From Actinomycetes bacterium (GTDB taxonomy: Bacteria; Actinomycetota; Acidimicrobiia; Acidimicrobiales; RAAP-2), in contig JAJYVT010000007.1 of the NCBI GenBank assembly GCA_021791845.1, positions 1-64,000 of the forward strand: 64,000 nt of DNA, read 5' to 3'. Numbering within the stretch: the first letter of the stretch is position 1; every line of letters starts with the position of its first letter. The notes beneath the pieces are model-generated. The model was not told where the DNA came from and searched no databases. It saw nothing but the letters and a program-made list of their open reading frames with translations. The translations under genes and the position numbers were made by a program. This document shows, one piece after another, positions 1 through 7,788 of this stretch.

Positions 1-2
1 CG

Positions 3-119
3 GACCGAAAGACGAGTCATCGACTCGCGCAGCTGGCCCTGGCGATCGTCTTCCTCCTCACCGCCAAGCTCATCGACTGGCGAAACCGCTGGTCACCGAC
101 CTCGGTTCCTATCCGCTGA
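3..119 (+). CDS. C-terminal fragment of a possible membrane protein (partial)
   Basis: The open frame enters from the left edge and ends at a TGA at 117-119, giving 38 residues. It contains a hydrophobic stretch (LAQLALAIVFLLTAKLI) followed by a basic, Trp-containing tail, which would fit the last membrane helix of an integral membrane protein. The other two forward frames read as low-complexity Ser/Pro or Pro/Arg-rich peptides. There is no start inside the window and no family can be assigned. It is convergent with the LOG-type gene that ends at 175. This is a weak call that depends on the sequence to the left. Confidence 0.3.
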   Translation, partial: DRKTSHRLAQLALAIVFLLTAKLIDWRNRWSPTSVPIR

Positions 120-174
120 GCCTCTTAATGGCCGGCCCGGGCAGCCCAATCGGCAGAGGCAATGGCGTGCCCGC

Positions 175-765
175 TCACCGTTCGGCGGCGGTGATCCACT
201 TCTCGACCGACGCCGGCTGGTACGTCTCGATCAGCTCGAAGACGGCGTCGCAATCGGCGGCACGCGGGAGCAGCTGGCGGTTCTCGGGCTCGAGCAGGCC
301 GGCGGTCACCATCCGATCGAGCTGGGACGCGAGGGGCCCCCAGAAGCCGTCGACGTCGAGGAGCACGATCGGCTTCTGGTGGAGCCCGAGCTGGGACCAC
401 GTCGAGATCTCCGCCAGCTCCTCGAGGGTGCCCAGCCCTCCCGGGAGAGCGACGAAGGCGTCGGCGAGGTCGTACATCCGCTGCTTCCGCTCGTGCATCG
501 AGCCGACCTCGAGCAGGGTCGTGAGGCCCGTGTGGCCGATCTCGCGGCGGAAGAGGCCGACGGGGATGACGCCGGTCACCTTGCCGCCGCGCGCCAAGCA
601 GGCGTCGGCCACGACGCCCATCAAGCCGACGCGGCCGCCGCCGTACACCAGCTCGATGCCGCGGCGGGCCACGGCCTCGCCGAGCGAGCGGGCGGTCTCG
701 GCGAAGCGCCCGTCGGGTGGGAGGGACGATCCGCAGAACACGCAGAGGGTACGGAGCGCCGCCAC
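175..765 (-). CDS. LOG-family cytokinin riboside 5'-monophosphate phosphoribohydrolase (TIGR00730)
   Basis: This 196-residue Rossmann-fold protein matches the LOG/YvdD family, which cleaves the N-glycosidic bond of nucleoside 5'-monophosphates and releases ribose 5-phosphate. The signatures are GGGRVGLMG near residues 42-50, SMHERK near 89-94 and the diagnostic PGGLGTLEE at 108-116; full-length family members are about 190 residues. The start is a GTG at 765. A TAGGGT box (minus strand, 778-773) ends 7 nt before it and no Shine-Dalgarno sequence is visible, so the message is probably leaderless. Family assignment is firm. The physiological substrate in bacteria is often uncertain (AMP or cytokinin nucleotides). 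Confidence 0.9.
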   Translation of the reverse strand: MAALRTLCVFCGSSLPPDGRFAETARSLGEAVARRGIELVYGGGRVGLMGVVADACLARGGKVTGVIPVGLFRREIGHTGLTTLLEVGSMHERKQRMYDLADAFVALPGGLGTLEELAEISTWSQLGLHQKPIVLLDVDGFWGPLASQLDRMVTAGLLEPENRQLLPRAADCDAVFELIETYQPASVEKWITAAER

Positions 766-772
766 CGGCGAG

Positions 773-778
773 ACCCTA
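773..778 (-). promoter_or_regulatory. -10 box TAGGGT for leaderless LOG-type gene
   Basis: The minus-strand hexamer TAGGGT lies exactly 7 nt upstream of the GTG at 765, so transcription would start at or next to the start codon. No convincing -35 element is visible. The same box-to-start geometry recurs at many genes in this window. Confidence 0.5.
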
Positions 779-819
779 ACTAACCTCGCTCTTTCACGGC
801 GAGCCCGGCGAGGTCACGG

Positions 820-2220
820 TCACAGGTTGATCATCTCGCCGACGAGCCCGTGCAGGGCCTCCTTCACCGCCTCGCCCATGGTGGGGTGCACGTGGACGTT
901 GCGGGCGGCGTCGGCCGCGGTGAGGTCGTACTGCTGGGCCAGCGTCAGCTCGGGCAGCAGCTCGGAGACGTCGTGGCCGATGAGGTGGGCACCGAGGAGC
1001 TCGCGCTGCTCGCCGCCCGCGATCAGCTTCACGAAGCCCCCCGGGTCGCCCGCTCCCTGGGCCTTGCCGTTGGCGGTGAAGGGGAACTTGACGACCGTGA
1101 CGTCGTCGAACTCCTCCTTGGCCTGGGCCTCGGTGAACCCGAAGCTGGCGATCTGCGGCTGGCAGAAGGTGGCTCGAGGCACCATCGTGTAGTCGATCAC
1201 CTGCGTCACGTGCCCGGCGATGGTCTCCGCCGCGACGATCCCCATGGCCTCGGCGGCATGCGCCAGCATCAGCTTGGCGGTCACGTCACCGATGGCGTAG
1301 ATGCCCGGGACGTTGGTCCGGCAGTACGGGTCGACGTCGATGGCGCCCCGCTCGGTGAGCGCGACCCCCGTCGTCTCCAGTCCGTAGCCCTCGACCCGGG
1401 GTTGGAAGCCGATGGCCTGGAGCACCGTGGCTGCCCGGAGGACCTGCTGGTTGCCGTCCTTGTCGGTGACGGTGACGGCCACCGTGTCGCCGGAGTCGTC
1501 AACGAGGTCGACCCGGGTGGAGGTATGGACCCTGATGCCGTAGCGGCGGAAGCGGCGGGCCAGCTCGGCGGACACCTCGGCGTCCTCGAGGGGCACCATG
1601 CGGTCCATGAACTCCACGACGGTGACGTCCACCCCGAAGTTGCGCAGCACGTAGGCGAACTCCACGCCGATCGCGCCGGCACCGGCGATGACGATGCTGT
1701 CCGGCAGCTCGCGGGCGAGGATCTGCTCTTCGAAGGTGACGACCCGTTCGGAGAGCCTCGTCCCGGGCAGCAGCCGCGTCGTGGTGCCCGTTGCCACGAT
1801 GCAATTGGCGAAGGTGACGGTGCGCTGGCCCTCGGGCCCGGTGACGATGAGCTCGTGTGCGCCGGTGAAGCGTCCGGCACCGTTGATCTCGGTGATGCCG
1901 TTCTTGCGCATCAGGTAGTGCACGCCCTTCACGCGACCGTCGGCCACGGTTCGGCTCCGGTCGAAGGCGACTCCGTAGTCCATCGTGATCGGTGACTCGG
2001 AGCGGATGCCGAACTGCTCCGCCTCGTCCTGCACGATCTGCGCCAGCTCTGCGTTTCGGAGAAGGGCCTTGGACGGGATGCACCCCACGTTGAGGCAGAT
2101 GCCGCCCCAGTACCGCTCCTCGACGACGGCGGTGGTGAGCCCGAGCTGCGAGGCCCGGACCGCGGCGGTGTACCCACCCGGTCCGGCACCGAGGACGACG
2201 AGATCGAAGTCGAATGCCAT
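820..2220 (-). CDS. lpdA: Dihydrolipoyl dehydrogenase
   Basis: This is a 466-residue FAD-dependent pyridine nucleotide-disulfide oxidoreductase that reoxidises dihydrolipoamide on E2/H-protein partners with NAD+. Visible features in order: FAD-binding GAGPGG (residues 11-16), redox-active Cys pair in [13 protein letters not shown] (Cys42 and Cys47), a second dinucleotide fold (GAGAIGVEF), the C-terminal FAD motif AIGDV and the catalytic His/Glu region [13 protein letters not shown]. The open frame extends 12 codons upstream to 2256. The ATG at 2220 ([11 protein letters not shown]) is preferred because it matches the family N-terminus. No E1/E2 genes are adjacent, so it may serve pyruvate/2-oxoglutarate dehydrogenase or glycine cleavage complexes encoded elsewhere. 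Confidence 0.93.
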   Translation of the reverse strand: MAFDFDLVVLGAGPGGYTAAVRASQLGLTTAVVEERYWGGICLNVGCIPSKALLRNAELAQIVQDEAEQFGIRSESPITMDYGVAFDRSRTVADGRVKGVHYLMRKNGITEINGAGRFTGAHELIVTGPEGQRTVTFANCIVATGTTTRLLPGTRLSERVVTFEEQILARELPDSIVIAGAGAIGVEFAYVLRNFGVDVTVVEFMDRMVPLEDAEVSAELARRFRRYGIRVHTSTRVDLVDDSGDTVAVTVTDKDGNQQVLRAATVLQAIGFQPRVEGYGLETTGVALTERGAIDVDPYCRTNVPGIYAIGDVTAKLMLAHAAEAMGIVAAETIAGHVTQVIDYTMVPRATFCQPQIASFGFTEAQAKEEFDDVTVVKFPFTANGKAQGAGDPGGFVKLIAGGEQRELLGAHLIGHDVSELLPELTLAQQYDLTAADAARNVHVHPTMGEAVKEALHGLVGEMINL

Positions 2221-2351
2221 GTGCCGATGATGCAGCCTCGTTCGGCGCTCGGCCACTCGGCAGCCGCCCGGCTCGAGCCGGCCAGGCTGGAGCGCTGGTG
2301 CCTACACTGCCGCGTACCGACATGATCCGTCCCGCGAGCGAGGAGGACCAG

Positions 2352-2540
2352 GTGAGCTTCATGCGAGGGTTCCTGCCGAGGCCGGTGCGGCGGGCGATCC
2401 ACCCGGTGCGGAGCACGGCGGGGTCGCTGAAGCGCCGGGCGACGCCGAAGCCGATCCGCAAGATCCAGTACGCGCGCCATCCGGTCGGCACGGCCACCAC
2501 CCGGCTGGGGCGGGCCGTCCGACGCTCGCTGTTCAAGTAG
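2352..2540 (+). CDS. Small, strongly basic protein of unknown function (62 aa)
   Basis: A GTG at 2352 is preceded by a near-perfect Shine-Dalgarno GAGGAGG (2340-2346, 5-nt spacing), and a TACACT -10-like box lies at 2303-2308, so this short gene looks genuinely expressed. The 62-residue product is rich in Arg/Lys and Pro (for example RPVRRAIHPVR and KRRATPKPIRK) and has no hydrophobic segment and no cysteine. Such proteins often bind nucleic acid or the ribosome, but no family was recognised. It is divergent from lpdA and is followed at once by a GC-only palindrome. The longer open frame from 2214 is rejected because the strong SD points to 2352. Confidence 0.6.
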   Translation: MSFMRGFLPRPVRRAIHPVRSTAGSLKRRATPKPIRKIQYARHPVGTATTRLGRAVRRSLFK

Positions 2541-2550
2541 TGGCACCGCA

Positions 2551-2580
2551 GGGGGCCCCGGGGCCCGGGGCCCCGGGGGC
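2551..2580. terminator. GC-only palindrome downstream of the small basic gene
   Basis: Alternating blocks of G and C make a run that is almost completely self-complementary (GGGGCCCCGGGG-CCCGGGG-CCCC pattern) and begins 10 nt after the stop at 2540. It would form a very stable hairpin. There is no T-run after it, so it may be a non-canonical terminator of the kind common in high-GC actinobacteria, or simply a hairpin-forming spacer. Confidence 0.45.
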
Positions 2581-2634
2581 GCAACCGGTGCGGGCGCCAC
2601 CGCAGGCTGCACCCTCCGGGTGTAGGACTGGGTC

Positions 2635-3543
2635 GTGCTCCTCGTCGGCACCACCGACCACCTCGAGGACCTGGACCGCCAGCTGTCCCTGGCCGAGGAC
2701 GTGCGCGTGGTCGCCGTCGCCCGGCAGGCGCCGCCACCGGGCGGGGTGCGCCCGCCCGTCTACGCGTTGGTGGACGGACGGCGGATCGTGCGGGTCGAAG
2801 GCGACGGCGTGGAGCCGGTGGTGAGGCTCGACGAGGCCACCGGGCAGAGCCTGGCCGCCGACCCTCGGGTCCTGGTCGTCGGCGTCGCCGGCGCCGGTCT
2901 CGTGACCGTCGACCCCGAGGCGGGGACCGCGGAGCCGGTCACGGCCTTCTCGTCCCTCGAGGGGCGGGACGAGTGGGGGAACCCGGCCGCTCCGACGCCC
3001 GACCTCCGCTCGCTGGCGGTCACGGAGTCGGGTGCCTGGCTCGTGAACGTGCACGTGGGCGGGGTCTGGCGCTCGACCGACCGGGGCTCGACCTGGACGA
3101 ACGTCGTGGCGCCGGAAGCGGACGTGCACGAGGTGAGTGCCGGCAACGGCGGCACGGTGGTCGCCGCCGCCGCCGGGGGCCTGGGTTGGAGCACCGACGA
3201 CGGCGTCACCTGGGAGTGGACCGACGACGGGTTGCACGCCGCCTACTGCCGCGCCGTGGCGGTGGACGGCAGCACCGTGTTCGTGACCGCCTCGACCGGT
3301 CCCTCCACCAGCGACGGCCGCCTGTACCGCGGCCCGGTCGGGGGACGCCTCGAGCCCTGCGTCCACGGGGTCCCGGCGTCGTTCCCCTTCAACCTGGACA
3401 CCGGCTGTGTCGACGCCCGCCACGGGCAGGCCGCGCTCGGCGCCCGGGACGGGCGGGTCTTCCGCTCCGGCGACGGCGGGGAGACCTTCGAGCAGGTGAC
3501 CGAGCGGGTGGGCGGCCAGGTCCGCGTCGTCCGGTTCGGCTGA
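2635..3543 (+). CDS. BNR/Asp-box (sialidase-like beta-propeller) repeat protein
   Basis: This is a 302-residue protein with repeated Asp-box motifs of the S-x-D-x-G-x-T-W type: STDRGSTW, STDDGVTW and SGDGGETF, spaced as blades of a beta-propeller. It resembles WD40/YVTN/BNR-like or glycosyl-hydrolase-BNR proteins. No catalytic residues of sialidases are recognisable, so it is probably a binding or scaffold propeller. No signal peptide is evident, which suggests a cytosolic location. The start is a GTG at 2635, and TAGGAC 6 nt before the flanking TGGGTC gives a weak leaderless arrangement. It lies directly upstream of the Rieske gene but that gene has its own promoter. Confidence 0.75.
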   Translation: MLLVGTTDHLEDLDRQLSLAEDVRVVAVARQAPPPGGVRPPVYALVDGRRIVRVEGDGVEPVVRLDEATGQSLAADPRVLVVGVAGAGLVTVDPEAGTAEPVTAFSSLEGRDEWGNPAAPTPDLRSLAVTESGAWLVNVHVGGVWRSTDRGSTWTNVVAPEADVHEVSAGNGGTVVAAAAGGLGWSTDDGVTWEWTDDGLHAAYCRAVAVDGSTVFVTASTGPSTSDGRLYRGPVGGRLEPCVHGVPASFPFNLDTGCVDARHGQAALGARDGRVFRSGDGGETFEQVTERVGGQVRVVRFG

Positions 3544-3561
3544 CCGACCTGGCACCGCCGC

Positions 3562-3610
3562 TTTACCTGGGGCGGGAGGATCGCCTAGGATTGACTGTAT
3601 GATCAGTCAA
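3562..3610 (+). promoter_or_regulatory. Promoter and palindromic operator A of the Rieske gene
   Basis: A TTTACC (-35, 3562-3567) and a TAGGAT (-10, 3586-3591) are separated by 18 nt. Immediately after the -10 lies a perfect inverted repeat, TTGACTG (3591-3597), 6-nt spacer, CAGTCAA (3604-3610), which covers the predicted transcription start and the ATG at 3599. The half-sites match the palindromes at 6081, 16417 and 20709. A repressor bound here would block initiation. This is inferred to be an operator of the TetR protein encoded at 16507. Confidence 0.7.
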
Positions 3611-4828
3611 ACACCGGCGGTGGGGGAGCCGAGCGCGGCACGGAGCCTGGACCGGGTCCCGCTCGACGTCGAGGCGGTCGAGCGATCGTTGCGCCCGTTC
3701 GGCCAGGGCCGGCTGCTGCCGCGGGAGGCGTACACCAGCGCCGACGTCCTGTCCTGGGAGCAGCGGAACTTCTTCGAGGGCGGCTGGACGTGCCTCGGGC
3801 GCAGCAGTATCGTCGGGGAGCCGGGCGACCAGCGTGCCGAGGCGGTCGGCCGCGGCGGTGTCTTCCTCGTCCGAGCCCAGGACGGGACGGTTCGGGCCTT
3901 CGCCAACGCCTGCCGGCACCGCGGCCACGAGCTCCTGCCCTGCGGGGCGGACGCCGTCAACCGGCCGATCGTGCTGTGCCCCTATCACGCCTGGTCCTAC
4001 CGGCTCGACGGGACGCTGCGGAAGGCGCCAGGCTTCGACCACGTCGCCGGGTTCGACGTCGAGGAGTTCGGCCTGGTCGAGCTCCCCTGCACCGAGTGGC
4101 ACGGCCTCGTGTTCGTGGACGCCTCGGGCGGCGCCGGCCCGTTCGCCGACCACGTGGCCGGGCTGGAGCCGATCGTGGGGCCCTACGAGCTCGAGCGGCT
4201 CGTGACCAAGGGCCGTCACGACTATGTCGTCACCGCCAACTGGAAGGTCCTCATCGAGAACTACCAGGAGTGCTACCACTGCCCGGTCATCCACCCGGAG
4301 CTGTGCGCGGCGTCACCGCCTCGGAGCGGGGAGAACTACCACAACGCCGCCGGCGCGTGGGTGGGGGGCTGGATGGACATCCGTGAGGGGTACGAGACGA
4401 TGTCGCTCGACGGCCACACCGGCGCCCAGCCCCTGCGCGGCCTCGACGAGCGCCGCCAGCGGATCGTCGACTACGTCGGCATCTTCCCCAACGTCCTGGT
4501 GAGCTTGCACCCGGACTACGTCATGACCCACGTGCTCACGCCCCTGGCGGCGGACCGGACCCGGGTGGTGTGCGAGTGGCACTTCGCCCCCGAGGACGCC
4601 GACCGACCGGACTTCGACCCCTCGTTCGCGGTGGACTTCTGGGACGTGACGAACCGGCAGGACTGGCTGGCCTGCGAGTCGGTCCAGCGGGGACTGTCGA
4701 GCCCCCGGGCCATCACCGGCCCCATGTCGCCCGAGGAGGACGGCGTCCACCAGTTCGTGACCATGGTGGCGGCCGGCTACGTGGGGCGCCCCGTGCGCCC
4801 CCAACCCGCGGCCGTGCCGACGGCCTGA
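3599..4828 (+). CDS. Rieske non-heme iron oxygenase, alpha subunit
   Basis: This 409-residue protein is an aromatic-ring-hydroxylating-dioxygenase/choline-monooxygenase-type alpha subunit. The Rieske [2Fe-2S] motif is complete: C105-R-H107 and C127-P-Y-H130. The mononuclear iron site is visible in NWKVLIENYQECYHCPVIHPEL (about residues 214-235; His227 and His232), with the C-terminal QDWLACE-VQRG region expected to give the carboxylate ligand. No reductase or ferredoxin gene is adjacent. The ATG at 3599 lies inside a palindromic operator, 7 nt after a TAGGAT box, so the transcript looks leaderless. The neighbouring FAD oxidase, acyl-CoA dehydrogenase and BetI-like regulator suggest attack on an amine- or betaine-like substrate, but the substrate is not determined by sequence. 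Confidence 0.9.
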   Translation: MISQTPAVGEPSAARSLDRVPLDVEAVERSLRPFGQGRLLPREAYTSADVLSWEQRNFFEGGWTCLGRSSIVGEPGDQRAEAVGRGGVFLVRAQDGTVRAFANACRHRGHELLPCGADAVNRPIVLCPYHAWSYRLDGTLRKAPGFDHVAGFDVEEFGLVELPCTEWHGLVFVDASGGAGPFADHVAGLEPIVGPYELERLVTKGRHDYVVTANWKVLIENYQECYHCPVIHPELCAASPPRSGENYHNAAGAWVGGWMDIREGYETMSLDGHTGAQPLRGLDERRQRIVDYVGIFPNVLVSLHPDYVMTHVLTPLAADRTRVVCEWHFAPEDADRPDFDPSFAVDFWDVTNRQDWLACESVQRGLSSPRAITGPMSPEEDGVHQFVTMVAAGYVGRPVRPQPAAVPTA

Positions 4829-4864
4829 GCAACCCGGCCCGACCGGCGACAACGCCGCTCAGGC
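4823..4864. terminator. Bidirectional hairpin spanning both convergent stop codons
   Basis: GCCTGAGC (4823-4830) pairs perfectly with GCTCAGGC (4857-4864). The TGA stop of the Rieske gene and the TGA stop of the acyl-CoA dehydrogenase are both embedded in the stem, with a GC-rich loop between. It is probably a shared terminator or mRNA 3'-end structure. Confidence 0.55.
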
Positions 4865-6025
4865 GATCGCCCCGATGCCGCGCTTGGCCAGCTGGGCGGC
4901 GACGATCACCCGCTGGATCTCGCTCGTCCCCTCCCAGATGCGCTCCACCCGCAGCTCGCGGAAGAAGCGCTCGGCCACGTTCTCGCGCATGTAGCCGCGA
5001 CCGCCGAAGATCTGCACGGCGCGGTCGGCCACCCGGTTGGCGGTCTCGGACGCGAAGAGCTTCGCCATCGAGGCCTGGCCGTGCTGCACCTTGCGGTCCC
5101 GCCCCTCGTCCACGCCGCGGGCCGCCTCGTAGAGCATCGACCGCCCGGCGAAGAGCTCGGTGGCGCTGTCGGCGAGCATGGCCTGGACGAGCTGGAACTC
5201 GATGATCGGGCTGCCCGACACGATGCGCTCCCGGGCGAAGCGGGTGGCTTCGTCGATCAGGCGCTCGGTCGCGCCCAGGCAGCGCGCCGCCACCATGAAC
5301 CGCTCGAAGCGGAACCACTCGTAGGCATAGGTCATGCCGCCGCCCTCCTCGCCCACCAGGTGGGTCGCCGGCACGCGGACCTGCTCGAAGGCGACGATCG
5401 GGTGGTGGTGGGCGATGGTGTGCGAGTACGCGGGGGTGCGCACGACGCGCACGCCGGGGGAGGGGAGGTCGACCACGAACATGGCGTGGTCGCCGGCGTG
5501 GGGCCCGTCGGTCAAGCGGCCCTGGAAGAAGGCGTACGTCGCCTCGTTGTAGGAGGTGACGTGCCACTTCACGCCGTCGAGGACGTACTCGTCGCCCTCG
5601 CGCCGGGCCGTGGCCTCGATGGCCGAGACGTCGGAGCCCGCATGCTCTTCGGTGATGGCGTAGCACTCGCCGGCCTCGCCGGCCACGGTCGGGCGGAGCC
5701 AGCGCTCCCTCTGGTGCTCCGTGGCCACCGGGACCCACCACTGGGGCGGGGTCGACAGCATCCAGGCCAGTGCGTTGGTGGCCCGGCCCACCTGCTCTTG
5801 CACCAGCACCTGCTGGAGCATGCTGCATCCGCCGCCTCCGAGGTCCCGGGAGATGTTGGTGGCGAGGAGGCCTTCCTCCTTGGCCCTGGTGCGCATGGCG
5901 GCCGCCACGTCCGCCGGCAGGTGCCCCCCGTTCGCCTCCGCCTCCTCCTCGTAGGGGAACAGGTCGTCGACGAAGCGCCGGGCCCGGTCCTGCAGCTCGC
6001 GGTCCTCGGCCGTCAGCTGGTACAC
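4859..6025 (-). CDS. Acyl-CoA dehydrogenase family protein
   Basis: This is a 388-residue FAD flavoprotein with the three-domain acyl-CoA dehydrogenase layout. The first signature (YAITEEHAGSDVSA) is near residue 130, and the C-terminal signature IFGGRGYMRENVAERFFRE plus ERIWEGTSEIQ is present; the conserved Glu in WEGTSE corresponds to the catalytic base region of many family members. It oxidises an acyl-CoA (alpha,beta-desaturation) and passes electrons to ETF. The start is a GTG at 6025 with a good SD (GGAAGGGAG). It is divergent from the FAD oxidase at 6116 and shares palindromic operator B. Chain-length specificity cannot be read. Confidence 0.9.
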   Translation of the reverse strand: MYQLTAEDRELQDRARRFVDDLFPYEEEAEANGGHLPADVAAAMRTRAKEEGLLATNISRDLGGGGCSMLQQVLVQEQVGRATNALAWMLSTPPQWWVPVATEHQRERWLRPTVAGEAGECYAITEEHAGSDVSAIEATARREGDEYVLDGVKWHVTSYNEATYAFFQGRLTDGPHAGDHAMFVVDLPSPGVRVVRTPAYSHTIAHHHPIVAFEQVRVPATHLVGEEGGGMTYAYEWFRFERFMVAARCLGATERLIDEATRFARERIVSGSPIIEFQLVQAMLADSATELFAGRSMLYEAARGVDEGRDRKVQHGQASMAKLFASETANRVADRAVQIFGGRGYMRENVAERFFRELRVERIWEGTSEIQRVIVAAQLAKRGIGAIA

Positions 6026-6080
6026 GGTGGGCTCCCTTCCGCCACCCGCGGACCGGTCGGGCGCCGGTCCTTCGACGGGT

Positions 6081-6100
6081 TTGACTGACGGTTCAGTTTA
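6081..6100. promoter_or_regulatory. Palindromic operator B between acyl-CoA dehydrogenase and FAD oxidase
   Basis: TTGACTGACGG-TTCAGTTTA carries ACTGA (6084-6088) and TCAGT (6093-6097) half-sites and is a one- to three-base variant of the palindromes at 16417 and 20709. It sits in the 90-bp divergent region. TTGACT (6081-6086) also lies 17 bp before CAGGGT (6104-6109), a plausible promoter that would start transcription at the GTG at 6116. A TAAACT box (minus strand, within 6095-6100) could serve the dehydrogenase. Confidence 0.65.
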
Positions 6101-6115
6101 TGCCAGGGTGCACCC

Positions 6116-7333
6116 GTGCGCACGGGGGCGAGCGGCGGGACCGCCGACGCGGTGGTCGTCGGCGGCGGCACGGTCGGCGGGTGGTGCGCGTGGTTCCTGC
6201 GGCAGGCGGGACTGGGGCGGGTCGTGCTCGTCGAGCGCGACGTCATGGGCAAGGGCGCCTCGAGCCGCGCCGCCGGCATGGTCCGAGCCCAGGGCGGGAC
6301 GCCGTGGGCCGTCCGGCTCGGCATGTGGAGCCAGGCCTTCTACCGGTCCCAGCGCCAGGAGATCGGCGTGGACTCGGGGTTCGTGGCCACCGGGTACCTC
6401 ATGCCGGCCTTCACCGACGGCCAGGCGGAGGCGGGCCGGGCCCGTGTGGCCATGCAGGCGGCGCTGGGGCTGGACGTCTCGTGGATCTCGCCCGACGAAG
6501 CCGCCGAGCTGTTCCCGGCCATGGCGCGGGGCGCGCACGTCGGCGGCTCCTACGCTCCGGGGGACGGGTACGTCGACCCGCCCCGCAACGTGGTGGCCTA
6601 TGCCACCGCCTGTGCGCGCGACGGCGTGGAGGTGCGTGAGCGGACCGAGTTCCTCGGGCTGCGGTGGGGGGAAGACGGCGCGGTGGCGGCGGTCGAGACG
6701 TCTTCGGGCCCGATCGCCACGGAGCGGGTGGTGCTGACCGGCGGCCCCGACATGGCCTCGGTGGGGGAGCGAGCCGGGACGCGGGTCACCGCCGGTGGTG
6801 CCCGCCACCAGGTGGCGGTGACCGAGCCCTCGCCCGACCTGGCGCCCGAACGGGTGCGGATGGTGTTCGACCTGACCGAGGGCATGTACTGGCGTCCCGA
6901 GGAGGGCGGGGTGCTCTTCGGCATGAGCAACCCGGCCGAGCCGCCGGGACCGGCCCGCACCGTCGACTGGCCCTACCTGGAGGCGGTGCGGTCCCGCCTG
7001 GGCGACCTGCTTCCTTCGACCCGCGGGCTCGGGTTGCGCCGAGTATGGGCGGCGACCATCGAGTACACGCCCGACCACCTGCCGATCGTCGGCCCGGCGC
7101 TCCGCTCCGACAAGAGCCCGATGCCCGGCGTCACCGTCGCCTGTGCCGGTGGCCACGGGATGATGTGGGGCCCGGCGCTGGCCCGGGTGGCCGCCGACCT
7201 CGCCCTCGAGCGCACGACCGAGGTGCTCGACGCCGACGCGCTCGGCCTCGCCCGCTTCGACGCCCACGGCCGCAGCACCCTCGCCGCCGACCCTGTCTCG
7301 TTGCCGTACCCAGAAAGGACCGACGCACCATGA
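6116..7333 (+). CDS. FAD-dependent amine/amino-acid oxidase (DAO superfamily, sarcosine oxidase beta-like)
   Basis: This 405-residue protein has an N-terminal FAD fold (VVVGGGTVGGWCAWFL, residues about 14-29), an RAAGMVRAQGG segment typical of DAO proteins that position the flavin, and the C-terminal TPDHLPIVGPA and ACAGGHGMMWGPALARVAADL motifs seen in sarcosine oxidase beta/glycine oxidase relatives. The expected reaction is oxidation of a secondary amine or amino acid to an imine. The start is a GTG at 6116. Its stop overlaps the ATG of the cupin gene by 4 bp (ATGA), so the two are translationally coupled. Operator B lies just upstream, placing it in the putative TetR regulon. Confidence 0.85.
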   Translation: MRTGASGGTADAVVVGGGTVGGWCAWFLRQAGLGRVVLVERDVMGKGASSRAAGMVRAQGGTPWAVRLGMWSQAFYRSQRQEIGVDSGFVATGYLMPAFTDGQAEAGRARVAMQAALGLDVSWISPDEAAELFPAMARGAHVGGSYAPGDGYVDPPRNVVAYATACARDGVEVRERTEFLGLRWGEDGAVAAVETSSGPIATERVVLTGGPDMASVGERAGTRVTAGGARHQVAVTEPSPDLAPERVRMVFDLTEGMYWRPEEGGVLFGMSNPAEPPGPARTVDWPYLEAVRSRLGDLLPSTRGLGLRRVWAATIEYTPDHLPIVGPALRSDKSPMPGVTVACAGGHGMMWGPALARVAADLALERTTEVLDADALGLARFDAHGRSTLAADPVSLPYPERTDAP

Positions 7334-7692
7334 CCGACGACACGACCTCGATTGCCACGCCCGTGCTCCGGGATGCCGCGATCCGAACCGACCTCGAGGA
7401 CTGGGGGCCACTGGAGGAGGCGACCGGCGCCGAGATGCACACCTCCGGCCTGTACCTGTGGGAGGAGGGCGACGGGGCGGAGTCGGGGATCTGGGAGTGC
7501 ACCCCCGGGCCGTCGCGCTGGGAGCTCGAGACCAACGAGTTCGTCCACGTCCTGTCCGGCTCGATGACCGTCACGGCCGACGGCGCCGAGCCCATGGAGG
7601 TGCAGGCCGGCGACACCGTGCTCTTCCCCAAGGGCTGGGCCGGCACCTGGCAGATCCACGAGACGCTGCGAAAGCTCTACGTGATCTTCTAG
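7330..7692 (+). CDS. Cupin domain protein (cupin_3/EutQ-like)
   Basis: This 120-residue single-domain cupin has the EFVHVLSGSMTVTADG first motif (residues about 71-86) and a second motif in PKGWAGTWQIHETLRKLYVIF, the pattern of the DUF861/cupin_3 subgroup. Such proteins are isomerases, hydrolases or small-molecule sensors; some bind metal poorly because His residues are replaced. The ATG at 7330 overlaps the oxidase stop (ATGA) and has an AAAGGA SD inside the oxidase gene. Coupling to the oxidase suggests a role on its product or as an effector sensor, but the exact function is unknown. Confidence 0.8.
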   Translation: MTDDTTSIATPVLRDAAIRTDLEDWGPLEEATGAEMHTSGLYLWEEGDGAESGIWECTPGPSRWELETNEFVHVLSGSMTVTADGAEPMEVQAGDTVLFPKGWAGTWQIHETLRKLYVIF

Positions 7693-7788
7693 GCGTCCCC
7701 CTCGGGGGGCCTCGCCAGCGGGTGGGGCAGCGCGCACAGTGGACCTTTGGCCCTTGGCCCCGGCCCGCTGGCCAGGTCAGATGAGCGC

